Positions 21,678 to 33,679 of a stretch of DNA of 64,000 bases are shown here, piece by piece. Position numbers and translations under genes: made by a program. Source of the stretch: Rhizophagus irregularis (taxonomy: Eukaryota > Glomeromycota > Glomeromycetes > Glomerales > Glomeraceae); assembly GCF_026210795.1 (NCBI RefSeq), contig NC_089431.1, positions 5,766,001-5,830,000 on the forward strand. Direction: 5' to 3'. The first letter of the stretch is position 1. Each line of letters begins with the position of its first letter. The notes below the pieces were generated by a model. It saw nothing but the letters and a program-made list of their open reading frames with translations, ran no database searches and had not been told where the DNA came from.

Positions 21678-24600
21678 TTAAAACGAAATTTTTTTATTTA
21701 AAGGAATCACGGCCATATATTCTTTTATCTTTCTCGTTCCAATATTAAAATCACATTTTATAAATTTTCCTAATATATGATGTACCGGTATAATACTATC
21801 TCGACTCATATCATAAAACCCATTTGTCCATAATTCTATATTACATGATTTTATGTCATCGTCTACTTGACAAAAATATCTTGTCCTATGATCTTGGGCC
21901 GGCCTGTACCATTTAACTAGTGCTAGCGAATGAGTTAATGATGATGAATTTTTTAAATAAATAGTATGTTCAAAATAAAATTGAACTTGACCGGGGTATG
22001 TGTCTATAGTTCCATCTTCCTGCTCAAAACGAGCTAATATGTATGATGATTTCTCATGACGAGCTGCCTGAATGGAACCAAATATATCCGCCCCAATTCT
22101 TATTCTACCGTATTGTATAATTTTGGAAATTACAACAATATCGTTATTTGGACCCGTTATAGAATAAATGGGGACGAAATGTTCTTCATACAAACTATTA
22201 TAAAACTCAACCAGTAAGTCCAAGACGCGGTTTGGGAGAAATGTTTCTTGGCGCGGTTTCATTAGCAACCCAGGAAAACGTTCTGTTCCATAAGCCGATT
22301 CATTTTCGATAAGTGAAAGCCTCAGAAAATTTTGATACTCATCACTTGTAAAATCGTCAAGTGCAGCCAAGCTTCCTGCAGATTTTCTAGGCTTTATAAT
22401 GTCCAAAGTGGTGTTTAATATATTGCTATCGCAATTTGTGAGGTAATAGTTTAAAAAGGAACTTTCAACCATTATTTTTAATAGCTCTGGTTCAATGTTA
22501 CGTTTGCTATTTTTATACGATCCTATGTTCTTAAGAAATAAATTGGTCAATCTGTATAAATTAAAAAAAAACAATACGATTTTCAAATCGGCGAAATTAA
22601 TATATCATACCTAGAATTCCGTTCATTCGTTCGAAGCTAAAACACCAAAATGAGGATAAAGGTCCATAATCTAAAGCGCATTCACATATGTGAAGGCATA
22701 AATGAAGATTTGGGCTTATTTTTTTTTGTCCGTATTTTTTTTCAATTAATTTATTCATTTCGAGTAGTTTTGTAAATGCTTCGTTTAGATCACTTTTTTG
22801 TAGTTCCCGATTTGTTAAAATTTTACAGGAACGTACGAAATAAGCAAGAATTTTTCGATCGATCTCTCCCAAGAGATTCCATGTGATAGGTATTGCAAAA
22901 ATTAGAACAAACGTCTTCCACATGTCCGCCGTAAAATTTGAAAAGCCGTCGCCAGTGGCTATTCTAACGGGACGGCGACCGAGGTCACTTGGAAATTTTA
23001 TCAAGTCGGCTCGCTCTTGCATTATTTTGAGCTTTTCATTATTTAATATACCTTCGTCGATCCAGAGCTTCATTACAATTCACTTTGCTACCCCGAGAAA
23101 GAGGCAGTGCATGGGATCAACTACGCAAAAGCGCACAGAATTAAAATAAGGTAATTGGTATACTTCCGACCAACGAACATGATACTGTGAGACATGAGCC
23201 TTACGCGATTCTTCGGTTGCACATTTCTTCCATTCACGTGCCTTCTCCCTTATTAAATTAATATCTCTCTCAACAAACCAGTCGTCAATGTCTTCAAACC
23301 CACCAAAATTGGGTTGATTATTTACCAAGTTTGCTGATTTATAGCATCGATAACATGCGATTCGAGCTGATATAAAACCACATAATTTTCGAGTCGCAGG
23401 AACGTCACTAGCACAACCTATTATCGCGCCATGGATAAAACGACCGTTGTTATATTCGTAGGTTTTTATATGATACCCTTCCCATAACCGATTCAGCTGA
23501 TTTATGATGGGGTATAAGTAATTGTTGATTTCATGTTTCTTTGGCTCTTTAGGACCGGGTATAACTGCTAGTGTGAGAATATTGTAGGGCTTGAAACGTT
23601 CGCTTCGGGGTAAGTTACAAATAACGGCATATATTACACCGACAGAATATTGGGAATTTATATAGGGTTGAAACCAATCCATGTTTAGCATTAATCCGAT
23701 ATGAGTTTCGGCGTATTCTTTTTTGAAGAATGGTTCTCCTTTGCCATCTTCAAAACTCATCCAAATCCTCCCATCATAAATGTCAAATAAGGCTTCAGTT
23801 TCGTTTTCCCTTTCTGCCCACTTTCGACATGTCACCTCAAAATCTTTGCGACCGAAAAATAGGGTTAGTTGGCGCCTAATGTTAACTAATGGAAATGTCA
23901 TTATCGGACGGATAATTGGATTATTTCCACCATCTTTATTACTGTCTATTTTTTTGACTAGAGGGTTATTACATTTTTGTCGAAATCTTTCTATGCTATG
24001 ATTCGGGTAGTTTATAAAACTACATGTTGGTACTTCGGTTGTGTTTGATATTTCATTTATGTCATACAATTTGTGACATTTATTACATGCGGCATATTTG
24101 ATAATATTCGTTGATATTCCCAATATTTTTTTGGCTACGTACAGGGAGGAAGGAAAAGATGAAAATTTATTTTCATCTACCGTTAAAAGAAAAAACCTTA
24201 GAAATTTAAATAAAGAATCTATTGAAACATTAGGAAGCTTATATCTTTGTTGATATTGTAATATCCATAAGATAATCCAGGTATAATTATCATTGTTGAT
24301 ATTAGGAAGTTTTGGTTCACCATCGTCAAAATCTTTTGACGCAAAATTGACTTCTTCCTCATCATCATCTTCAAAATCTTCAGAGTCTCTATATTCTTCA
24401 TCGCTTTCAAAATCTCCAAAATTACTGTCTTCGTCATCATCTTCAAAATCGCTAGAAACACCATCTTCGTCATCATCTTCAAACCTTTCAGAATCTCTAT
24501 TTTCGTCGTCATAGTCTTCAAAATCTCTATCTTGATCATCATTCATATCTCTTCCGTTATCCGGTAATAAATTTTCAAGAACGTGATCAGATATTTTCCC

Positions 24601-24942
24601 TTTCTTTGTGAATTTATGTTTTGCCGATTCATGTATAGGTATCATCTCGAGTAAAGGTTCGCATTCCATTGCATTATTATCGTCAGTATATTGTCCAACA
24701 TCAGAAGGCCCAGCCTCTTGATAATCATCACCAAAATTATTAGATGGATTAGCATTAGAAGGCTCAGCTTCTTGATAATTGTTACTAAAATTATTATTCG
24801 CATAAGATATATTATATTTTAACCCATGTTTAGTTTTCGTTCTTGGGTCCACTAACTTGCCATTACATTCTTTACAAAAGCAGTATACTTTAGTTCTTAT
24901 TCTTGTTCTATTAGATTTGGCAACAGCTCGAGGGTTAGACAT
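21678..24942 (-). pseudogene. Tnp2-type CACTA transposase with one in-frame stop
   Basis: Two exons: 24942-22611 and 22522-21678, joined in phase 1 so that the product reads ERMNGILG/SYKNSKRNIE. The length is about 1,058 codons. Hallmarks of the fungal Tnp2/DUF4218 family are visible: MDWFQPYINSQYSVG, NLPRSERFK, VIPGPKEPKKHE, SDVPATRKLCGF with a CYRC pair, VDPMHCLFLGVAK, LWIDEGIL, GDGFSNFTADMWK, LHLCLHICECALDYGP and SFWCFSFERMNGILG. The N-terminus has a CxxC motif (CFCKECNG) and a long Asp/Glu repeat region (residues ~150-235). The only break is TGA at 23080-23082, where relatives are expected to have Trp just after LGVAK. The product would be the nuclear DDE-type transposase acting on CACTA ends. 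Because everything else is open, the loss is recent. Confidence 0.85.
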
Positions 24943-25342
24943 TTTTTTATCTAGAAAATTTTTTTGAAAATTTTTTTTTATATAGGAAATTTTTTTGAAA
25001 AATTTTTTTATCTAGGAAATTTTTTGAGATCCTGAATTAATATTAAAAGTTAATTTCTGATTCACAAAAAGCCGCTAGATACTTATTAAAGTGAAACAAT
25101 CAGCCACATTTTTTTAATTTGTATTAATTATAATATTACAAATATTTACTCAAAATCTTTTGGGATTTTAACCAATTTATATATATATGATTGGAAAATA
25201 CCACCTGACAGGCACTTTTGCGCCTCTCCCACCCCCTAAAATATAGCATAATGAATGTTATTAGCCATTTTTAGCAATAATACATGCTTTATTCATCGAA
25301 TTATAAATTCTGAGATTAGCCAGAAAGATTATTTTCGCAAAA
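24943..25342. other. divergent promoter region inside the element
   Basis: Lies between the start of the transposase (-) and of the small coiled-coil gene (+). T-rich direct repeats (AAATTTTTTTGAAAAATTTT-like) occupy 24950-25025. No coding sequence seen. Confidence 0.5.
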
Positions 25343-25759
25343 ATGGGCAAACCATCGTTGAATTCTCGCAAATCCTCGCGAAATCGCAAAAAAAATAGAA
25401 GAGAGCGAATGCTAAAGGAATTAAAGGGGTAGGATAAGGAAGTTGCCGATTTGCAAGTCCAGTTGCTGGACTTTAAAAAAGTTGTGTACGATTCGGGAAA
25501 GAAATTACTTAATAAGTTGGAGAAAAGTTCCCGTGAAAACAATAATTTGGTGGAGTGGTTAAAAATATACGACGAAAAAATAAAAGACTATGAAAAAGAA
25601 ATTTATGATTTAAATTTACGATTATATTTTTCGCAACAACATCAACAAACGCAGCCGCAACAACAATCGCAACAACAATCGCAACAACAATCGCAACAAC
25701 AATCGCAATCACCTACATTTAGCAGCTTATCAGAATACTTCAAATTTCACAAGTCATGA
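25343..25759 (+). pseudogene. small basic coiled-coil protein with in-frame TAG
   Basis: The ATG at 25343 opens MGKPSLNSRKSSRNRKKNRR, a very basic segment, then ERMLKELKG and a TAG at 25430-25432. The same frame continues DKEVADLQVQLLDFKKVV..., a coiled coil of about 75 residues, then a Gln-rich repeat (QQQSQQQSQ) and a short tail ending at 25759. The stop is best read as CAG to TAG, since the frame is otherwise continuous and of consistent character on both sides. Layout resembles the gene at 17722-18293. Function unknown; basic head plus coiled coil suggests a dimeric nucleic-acid binder encoded by the element. Confidence 0.6.
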
Positions 25760-27153
25760 TTAATCAATTATATTTCATTTTTTCATTTTTTAATTTGAAA
25801 ATTCCTTTATATTTTGTAAATATGATGTTTTTTTTTGGCTATTAAACCAGCTTCTTTTTCATAATATAAGATAAGATAATATTAATACCTTTAAAATCGA
25901 TTTAAAATGTCATAAATTTTGTATAAATCTAATAGTAATTAATCATCATACTGCATGTAACAAGTATCTCAACGAACGATTTGTCCATCAGCGCCGAATG
26001 ATCGTGATAAACTTGCATCTATCATTTTAGTAGTAATACATATGAACTATAATTTAAACAAAAAGTCAGTCTAGTATGGGGATCATCCTCCCTATCGACA
26101 TGGGGAACATCTCCCTGTAGATGTTATTCATGTACGCAGGCAGAATGGAACTCAGAACTTTATTACATCAACGATGTTATTAGTGGTTAAATTTATGCGC
26201 TGTTTTTTTAATCAAGTTTCATAAAGAATGAAAAAAAAAATTTTGGCGATTTTGTATGTTATCTAGTTGAAAGATTTTATATTATTTTTTATTAAAAATT
26301 AATTGATTGAGTTATTTTTAATCAAAATATCAAAATCACGTATAAAAGTATAAAAAGTTATTCTTTTATTGCCCAATAAGTACTAATTTTCTGCCTTGGG
26401 CGCAGTTTGTTACTACACGTGACTGGATGACGCATAAGTGTCACGCGCCAGATGCATAAATCCTACAAAATCGGAGGTGCCAATCATGATATATTTGTGT
26501 ATGTTTACCACGCTTTCTTCGACGATATTTATATCGCTTTTTTTCGTTCACATCACAGTTCGAAATATTTCCTCTCTCTTTTCGTTCACATCACAGTTCG
26601 AAAATATTTCTCTCTTTTCGTTCACATCACAGTTTCGAAAATATTTTCTATCGCTTTTTGCGTTCACATCACGGTTTCAAAAATATTTCCTATTGCTTTT
26701 TCGTCACGTATCGCTATTTCGTCGCGTCACAGATTTCCTACCGGAAAAACACAAAAATATTTCCTATTGCTTTTTCGTCACGTATCGCTATAAATTTCCT
26801 ACCAGAAAAACACAAAAATATTTCCTATTGCTTTTTCGTCACGTATCGCTATTTCGTCGCGTCACAGATTTCCTACCGGAAAAACAAACTTCCGTAAGTA
26901 ATTAATTTAATTAAGTTTAATGATATTAATTGATTATTAATATATTTAATTGATGGATAGCGATGTAGTATAAATTTATTGATATGTGATAACGAAGTTA
27001 ATAATTTATTTTATGTTTATTTTGATTAGGCAATTACGCGTTAAATGATAGGATGATTCAAAATATGTATATAAAGTGCCTTTTTATCTCTTGTCCGATC
27101 TTTAATAATAAATACCATAATGAAAAGATTTAAATTTTTACAAATTTCTCGGG
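25760..27153. repeat. spacer with CpG-rich short tandem repeats
   Basis: No gene supported. At 26530-26670 four diverged copies of CGTTCACATCACAGTTCG occur every ~35-55 bp. From 26690 to 26890 a ~75-bp unit (TTTCCTATTGCTTTTTCGTC ... TTTCCTACCGG) is repeated about 2.5 times. These repeats are much richer in CpG than their surroundings and sit just upstream of accessory gene copy B, so a regulatory role is possible. Reading frames across them are repeat artefacts. Confidence 0.6.
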
Positions 27154-29227
27154 ATGCATAGGAACCTCAATACTAGATCTCAACAAAAAGAATCAGATTC
27201 CCGTTCTCACTCACATCGTTCTCATCAATGATCCCATTCACGTTGTTCCCATCGTCGTTCTCACTCACGTCGTTCTCATCAACGATCCCATTCACGTCGT
27301 TCCCATCGTCGTTCTCACTCACGTCGTTCACATCGTCATTCTCATTCACGTCGTTCCCATTATCGTTCCCAACCTCGTAGTCGTAGTCATTCCCAATCTC
27401 GTAGTCGTAGTTATTCCCAATCTCGTAGTCGTAGTCGTAGTCGTTCCCAATCTCGTAGTCACCGATTACGACAACAACATATCTCTCCATCCCATTCTAG
27501 TTCCCCTATCCGTTCACGTCGACATCATCGATCACATAAATCACAATCTAGATCCCACAGTTCTAACCATCATCGATCCTATTATGAAGTATCTGATTCT
27601 AATGATCAATTTACCACTCTCTCATCCAAAGATTCATCACCACAAAATAGAGGGAGATCATTAACAAAAAGTAATATTATTTAAATTAGTCTTAATTACA
27701 TTTCAAAACATATACCGATTTAACATAATTATTATAGGAACACTTACAAATCAATCTTCGATATTGCAAAATCAACCTTCCTCTTCAATTACTCCGGCTC
27801 TAAATAGCGGTATTATTTCCCTCACGCTCCTATTCTGACTTACATGTAAAAAAAAAATTTCAAAATGAATTATATTAAATACTGACTTATAATAGGTGGC
27901 ATTGAAAACCAAGAAATTCAAGAATTAAGAAATGTAATCTTAAATCTCACACAACGCTTAAATAACCTAACCGAAAAAAATGCTAGTCATGAAGAACCTT
28001 TAGTTAATCGTCCCAATAGAAGCTTATCGCCTATTCTTATTAGAGAACAGAAACGTGAGCTGCCACTCATGTCAAGTAATTATAAGAAGACACTTCACGT
28101 AAATATACATTTTTATTAAAATTTATCTTTATTAAATTAAATATTTGATCATTTAATGACTGTTTTATTAAATAGGATGAAGTAGTCCATATTCTCAATA
28201 ATCTTAATCAGTCGCTTCAATTCGACCTATCAAAGACGTACAGTGAACAAAAAAAAACAATAGAAAGAAAACTTTTGCCAGCAGTAAAATCGGCCATGAA
28301 TCCTTCTATTGTAGCATATGATATAGAGATAGTAAGAATCATAAAACAATTGCATAAATCTCGCCGAGAGATTTGGAAACTGCAAAAAGAGGGTAAAATG
28401 CCGGAATATACCAAAAGACAACACATGATATCCAGAAGGGATCAGGTATAAAATTCATTATTTAATAATAAAAACATATACAATTAATTAATTTTTTAAT
28501 TTACTCTTCAATAGAAGATGTCCCGGCGCAGAAGAGGATTGCAGCACATGATATCGACACGAGACAAACTTTTGACTGAATGCCAACCTCGTAACTTAAA
28601 ATGGGAAGAATTTATCAAAGATTGTATAAAGGCGACTAATACTTCAGACATACACTCGGACGAATGGTCCACAGAAGACGAGGAATTAGCAAACAAAGAA
28701 CGCAGTAAAAATACAAGATCAGGTCGATTAATTAACAATAATTCAGTAATAAAGATTTACGACAAGAAGTGGCGGTCGTCGGGAGTATGCGAAGTCGTGA
28801 TGTTATTAATGAATATAACATTTATGCTTAATAAATTATAAATTTTTATTAGATTCAAAAAATTCTACATCGATCGGAAGAAATTGGTATTAGCATCGGA
28901 TCTGGTTTAAGTCGTCCACGTTACCGCTCAGATGAAAATTTTGACAAAAAAAGCAAACCAAAGGAGAACATTCCCAGTTGGTGGATTTCGTCAAGCTGGG
29001 TTGCACAAGAATCCGACGAAGATGGTGATGAAGAGGATAATAGTGACGATGATAACAATGACGATAACAATGACGACAATAACGACAAAGATAAAAACAA
29101 TGCTAGTAACGATAAAAACGACAATAACGTTAACGATGATAATAACGATAAGAATGATGACGATAAGAATGATGACGATAAGAAAACCGATAATAATGAT
29201 TATATTTTTATCGATGACAGGCGATGA
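27154..29227 (+). pseudogene. RS-rich/acidic accessory protein, copy B, with in-frame TGA
   Basis: Six exons fit: 27154-27670, 27738-27809, 27896-28098, 28176-28445, 28515-28784, 28853-29227. Exon 1 is an RS domain (SRSHSHRSHQ, then many SHSRRSH and SRSRS repeats) ending NRGRSLTKS. Exon 3 has a short coiled coil (NQEIQELRNVILNLTQRLNN). Exons 4 and 5 are each exactly 270 nt as in copy A (DEVVHILNNLNQSL...SRRDQ; KMSRRRRGLQHMIS...SDEW). Exon 6 has PSWWISSSWVAQESDEDG and a D/N/K acidic tail. Codon 26 is TGA (27229-27231) where the repeat has CGA elsewhere, so the first exon is interrupted. RS-plus-acidic architecture with a basic RR-rich core suggests nuclear, nucleic-acid-associated function; no known family was recognised. 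Confidence 0.72.
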
Positions 29228-29507
29228 AAAGGATGATCCATTTCGACTAGTGGTTCCAAAAGAAATTATTAGGAGATCAACTACTAAAAAACGTTCTCTT
29301 TTAAAAAGTGAAAGAAAATAGTAAGATGATTATAGCACATAGTAATAATAAATATAGCAAGAATATAATAATAAATATATCATAAACTGCAAAATAAAAA
29401 AACGTATATTACAATGTGTTCATATAAATTAAAATCGGTCAATAATAGAAAAAAACGGGTAATGATGAATTACGAAAAAATCAAAAATAGAAAGATTCTG
29501 GCTTACT
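29228..29507. other. 3' flank of accessory gene copy B
   Basis: Short AT-rich spacer. A second frame across the gene end (FRLVVPKEIIRRSTTKKRS) stays open to 29321 and could be the ancestral C-terminus if the acidic repeat has slipped by one base; not resolvable here. Confidence 0.35.
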
Positions 29508-29843
29508 CGAAATAAAAACAGGCATAGATTATTTTAAGTATTGCTCTTACTGATCTATGAATCGGCATTTCTATTCAAATCTATTTGTGATCGAAATAAA
29601 AACAGGCATAGATTATTTTAAGTATTGTTCTTACTGATCTATGAATCGGCATTCCTTTTCAAATCTATTTGTGATCGAAATAAAAACAGGCATATGTTAT
29701 TTTAAGTATTGCTCTTACCGATCTATGAATCGGCATTCCTTTTCAAAACTATTTGTGATCGAAATAAAAACAGGCATATGTTATTTTAAGTATTGTTCTT
29801 ACTGATCTATATATCGGCATTTCTATTTGTGAGAATGGCATGA
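29508..29843 (+). repeat. right subterminal tandem repeat, four 84-bp copies
   Basis: The phrase CGAAATAAAAACAGGCATA recurs at 29508, 29592, 29676 and 29760, exactly 84 bp apart. Each unit contains a GATCTATGAATCGGCATT core. Further single ATCGGCA/GTCCGATT words continue to the element end at 30316, in both orientations. Confidence 0.9.
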
Positions 29844-30316
29844 TTATCGCAGTCCGATTTTGGATGATTACTGCATGAATCTGCATGGTAGTGTAAGTCT
29901 GTTGTGCCAATTTATAAATCGGCACTTATTTTTTGAAAAATTATTATACGAATCGGTACAATAGGCAGTCCGATTTGGGAGATTATTGAAGAATCGGCAG
30001 GTAATATAAAATGTTTGTTGTTCTGATTTAAAAATCGGCACTTCTATATGTTATGAATCAGCATGTTTATTTTCATGCCGGCAGTCTGATTGTGATGATA
30101 TTTTGTAAATTTATTTACAAGTCGGCAGTCCGATTATTGTTTGAATCGGCATGATGGTTTAAAATGCGGCATTCCTATTTTTTGTCATTAAAAAGAGGAA
30201 TTTCTATTTTTAGCAATTCGCGCCATAAAATCGGCTGAATAAAGCCACGAATCAGACAAATACAGCCAAAAATCGGCAGTCCGATATTTGACCGATTTTT
30301 ACTTATTTGACGTGTG

Positions 30317-30779
30317 AATCTATATCCTATATATCTTTTATCTTTCATATTCTATTATATATTTCATTAATTTGATTTTTTTATTGTTGAAAAAAATTTT
30401 TTTATTATAAAAAAATGTAATATTATTGTGAATTTTTATTTTTTCAAATAATGTAATTAATGTAAATCTATGATTTAAAATAATGTAATACTAATGTAAT
30501 ACTATATGATAAATAAGCCTATTTTTTTTGATTTGTCTTCTTTTTTTTTGCATAAAGTTACAAAAATAAAAAAAAATGGATAGCTCTTATTACTATAAAT
30601 ATTAAATTTATTATTTTGAATTTTATTATTGTAAATCATTTGGAATAATATGTTTTCAACTTTTTATTATATAAAATAAAAATTTTACTTTGAATAAAGA
30701 TAAAAATTAAAAAACTAATAAAAGTTAGTATTTTAATATATATTTTACATTTGTGTGGCTATAAATTTATAAATTAATA
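30317..30779. other. AT-rich flank, no gene
   Basis: Begins with the AAT duplication of the CACTA-like element. Extremely AT-rich, with no open frames of note. Confidence 0.5.
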
Positions 30780-32210
30780 TAATTTTATATAGGTTCAAAA
30801 AACTTTGATATAACTGTCTTTTTTATAAGATTTGTTTTAAGTTTAGAATTAAAAGACTTTAATATATCTGAATATCCTTTATTAACTCAATCTGTAGAAT
30901 TAGTTGTTGTTTCATATTTTAGTTCTTCAGTTAAAATATCACTGAATATTATATAAAAGAGCATAAAAGACAAAAAAGTTTTATTATTAATCGGTATTAA
31001 GTTAAATATAGCAAAACACAGTTATTTAATACTACTAATTGAATTATAAGAAAAAGAACATTTATTTGCGAGTATACTGAAAAATATAAGCCTAAAAAGT
31101 TAAAATTAATTGACTAATAATGCAACAAAAAATTAAAAAAATAGATAGCAAATGGTATATTAATTTAAGTAAATTAGAAAGTAATAATTTTATATGTATT
31201 ACTTTTATACAATTTGAATATAATCATAAACTACTTACTGATAATATAAGATTTGCTGCAAAATTTTGAATATTTAATTTTCTTATTCAAGATTTATTAA
31301 ATGCCATTCAAAAGATTAAATACAAAAAACAGATTTTTGGTTCAAATGTATTTATCTTATTAAAATTTCTTTTCAAATAATAAAAGGAAGAGTCAATAAT
31401 ATTTGTACAGTTATTAATTAATATTAATAGTAATGACAGATTGTGTAGTATATTTTGGATAATGGCAAATCAAATTAATTTATAGTTTCATTACTTAGCA
31501 GATGTTATTTTAGTAATTTTACATGATAATACTTTAAAAACTAATAAGTATTAGTTATTTACTAATCTACTAATAATATATAAATACTTTTTTTTTTTTA
31601 TTTATATAAAAATAGTATATAAATACAATTATTTATTGTTTTTATTTATATTAGTTAATAATAATAGAAAATTACATTTGGAAGCTTAAGCTTTTTTTAA
31701 ATAATAAAATACAGAAAAGTTATGAATAGGATTTACAACAGATATTAGATATAACAGAATCTGAACTAAAGGTTATTTTAATTAATATAGATCCAGCCAT
31801 AAACATTGCATATAAGAAAATATCTATCATATCTATTGTATTTGATATATATCTTAAAATTTGCTCAAATAATTTAAAGTTATAAACTTTAATTAATTTA
31901 TTCATAATTTCTGAAAAATATGAAACTCATTATGTGTAAACATTTTTGAGCAATGATTTCAATCTTTATTGAAAAATTTTTCTAATAGTAATGAGTATTT
32001 CAATTGTATAATCAATGTGGCATTCTTGAACACATACATTTATAAACTAAATATTTATAGCTGAAATGCAATCAACACAACATATTGAATCAATTAATGC
32101 AATTATTTATAAAACTATTTCTTCTAATTTAACTATAGCTGACGTAATTGAAGCTTTAGATTTTCAAATACAAAAAGAATTAATAAATAAAGATTTTTTA
32201 ATATAAAAAT
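30780..32210 (+). pseudogene. decayed MULE/FAR1-like transposase relic
   Basis: Fragments in one strand recall a FAR1-type MULE. Around 31110-31270 the fragments read KKIDSKWYINLSKLESNNFI, then FEYNHKLLTDNIRFAAKF, where EYNH would match the EHNH of FAR1 domains. Around 32060-32200 MQSTQHIESINAIIYKTISS then DVIEALDFQIQKELINK matches the conserved region where MULE transposases read TQR-ESIN. Stops and frame breaks are frequent and GC content is extremely low, as expected after long decay by C-to-T change. Boundaries are approximate. Confidence 0.6.
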
Positions 32211-33055
32211 TTAAATTAACAACATTTCATTGACTATTTATTATAAATAATTTCTTTAATACTATTAATAGTGCAATCAAAAAATACTTTTCACCATAAA
32301 TTCTATAAATAAATATATAAATCAGTATTTTATTTATAAATGTAAATAGACTTTTGAATTTATTAATAATTAATTGGTAAGAAATGATTAGTTTAGTGAA
32401 ATTAGAATAAGGAATTAGTTTAAAATTAGGAGTTAGAGTTAGGGTTATGTTAGAATTAGAGTTAAAATTAAAGTTAGAATTAAGGTTATAGATTAGAATT
32501 AAGATAAGAGTTTTTTAATTGAATTTATTATTATATTTATTTTAGAATCAGAATGAATTTAATGAATATAATGTTAAATCTAATAATAATTAAATAGTAA
32601 GATATATTTAATATATTTTGTATTTATGTTTAAAATTTTCTTGATGTATTTTATACATCTTAGAATATGGGTAATAAATAAAAAGAAAATTATAATTTTT
32701 GGCAAATATATTTAAAGACATTAATTAGTTCTATTTCAAGAGAATAATCAAAGATGTATAGTAAGTTATTTCTTATATGGTACTAACTTCATACTAATAT
32801 ATTTTAATCTTTAATAATGAAACTTATTTATATATATATTTATTATTAGTTTCACATGGAATTGTATGTCACCATTATTTTAAATTAATAATTAAGAAAT
32901 GAAAATTCAAATACTTTATTTCATATAATATTAATGTCAATATAAAAATGGTAAATAGTTTTTTTTTAAACTTATCCAGTTCTAACAGTTTTTAAAAGTT
33001 TTTTGAAAAGTAATAAAGCTATACATCCAAATTTTTATTATGTTACAGAATTAGT
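32211..33055. other. AT-rich gene-free stretch
   Basis: No gene. A diverged hexamer-like run of TTAGGGTTATG/TTAGAATTAGAGTTAAAATT words occurs at 32420-32510 (superficially telomere-like but irregular). Confidence 0.45.
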
Positions 33056-33243
33056 TAAAGATCAAAATATGGCAAAATTTGGGTTTAATTCAATCAGTCA
33101 ATTTAGAATTATATAGGTTTTTATAGGTTTTTATGACAAAAGTTTTAAGACTGCAGTCTTTAAGCTAATTTGATCTCTGCTGGTCTTAGAAAAAATAAGA
33201 TAAAGGCCAAATTTTGCCACTTTTTAGTCTTTAGCCAATTCTG
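33056..33243. mobile_element. MITE-like inverted-repeat element (188 bp)
   Basis: Inverted repeats of about 37 bp share CAGAATT.G.TAAAGA and TGGCAAAATTTGG at the left end and their complement at the right end. The interior contains AAGACTGCAGTCTT, a 14-bp palindrome. No clear duplication was found, so the family is undetermined. Confidence 0.6.
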
Positions 33244-33679
33244 CTATATTACAAAAAATTGAGTGTGTAGCCTTGTTATTTTTTTGAAAAATTTTTAAAG
33301 ACTGAAAAAGATCAAAAGACCATTTTTCATTTTTATACCAACAGAATAACTTTAAGGCAATATCTAAAATTATATTAACTCTATTTTTAATGAACCATTT
33401 ATTAATACATTATCTAAAAATTTAAATTAAATTCAAGTTAATAATATTTAGAAATCTAATTCCATTTTAAGGTATCATAATAACATTTAGATTTAATAAT
33501 ATATACAAAAAAAAAATTGAATATGATTAACTTATAAAACATTTTAAATAAGCTTTAAATCATTTATTGAAAAATAATAACCCAAAAAATTTGGATAATA
33601 TTTTATTAGCTTATATTCATAAAAAAGAATAAAAGTACAAGAATAGTTACAATTAAAAAAGAAAAAATACCATTCTTAA

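Larger units (their letters stand above)
16552..30316. mobile_element. candidate 13.8-kb CACTA-like DNA transposon
   Basis: The left end starts CACAGGTCGAATGAAA at 16552; the right end, read inward on the minus strand from 30316, starts CACACGTCAAATAAGT. The first 25 bases match at 20 positions and both continue into ATCGG. Both outer flanks carry the trinucleotide AAT (16549-16551 and 30317-30319), matching the 3-bp duplication known for CACTA elements. Inside are arrays of CCGAT/ATCGGCA-containing subterminal repeats next to both ends, a Tnp2-type transposase, accessory genes and a transposase relic. The transposase has a nonsense codon, so the copy may need help in trans. An alternative is two nested elements sharing outer ends. 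Confidence 0.72.

Noticed and set aside
27173-27490. Minus-strand frame with NDYDYEIGNDYDYEVGND repeats
   Set aside because: Antisense shadow of the RS-rich exon of accessory gene copy B.
29508-29843. Possible CRISPR-like array (regular 84-bp spacing)
   Set aside because: The whole unit is repeated with no unique spacers, and the sequence is eukaryotic. It is an ordinary tandem repeat at a transposon end.
32420-32510. Interstitial telomere-like TTAGGG repeat
   Set aside because: Only one exact TTAGGG-type word occurs amid irregular TTAGAATT/TTAAAATT words.
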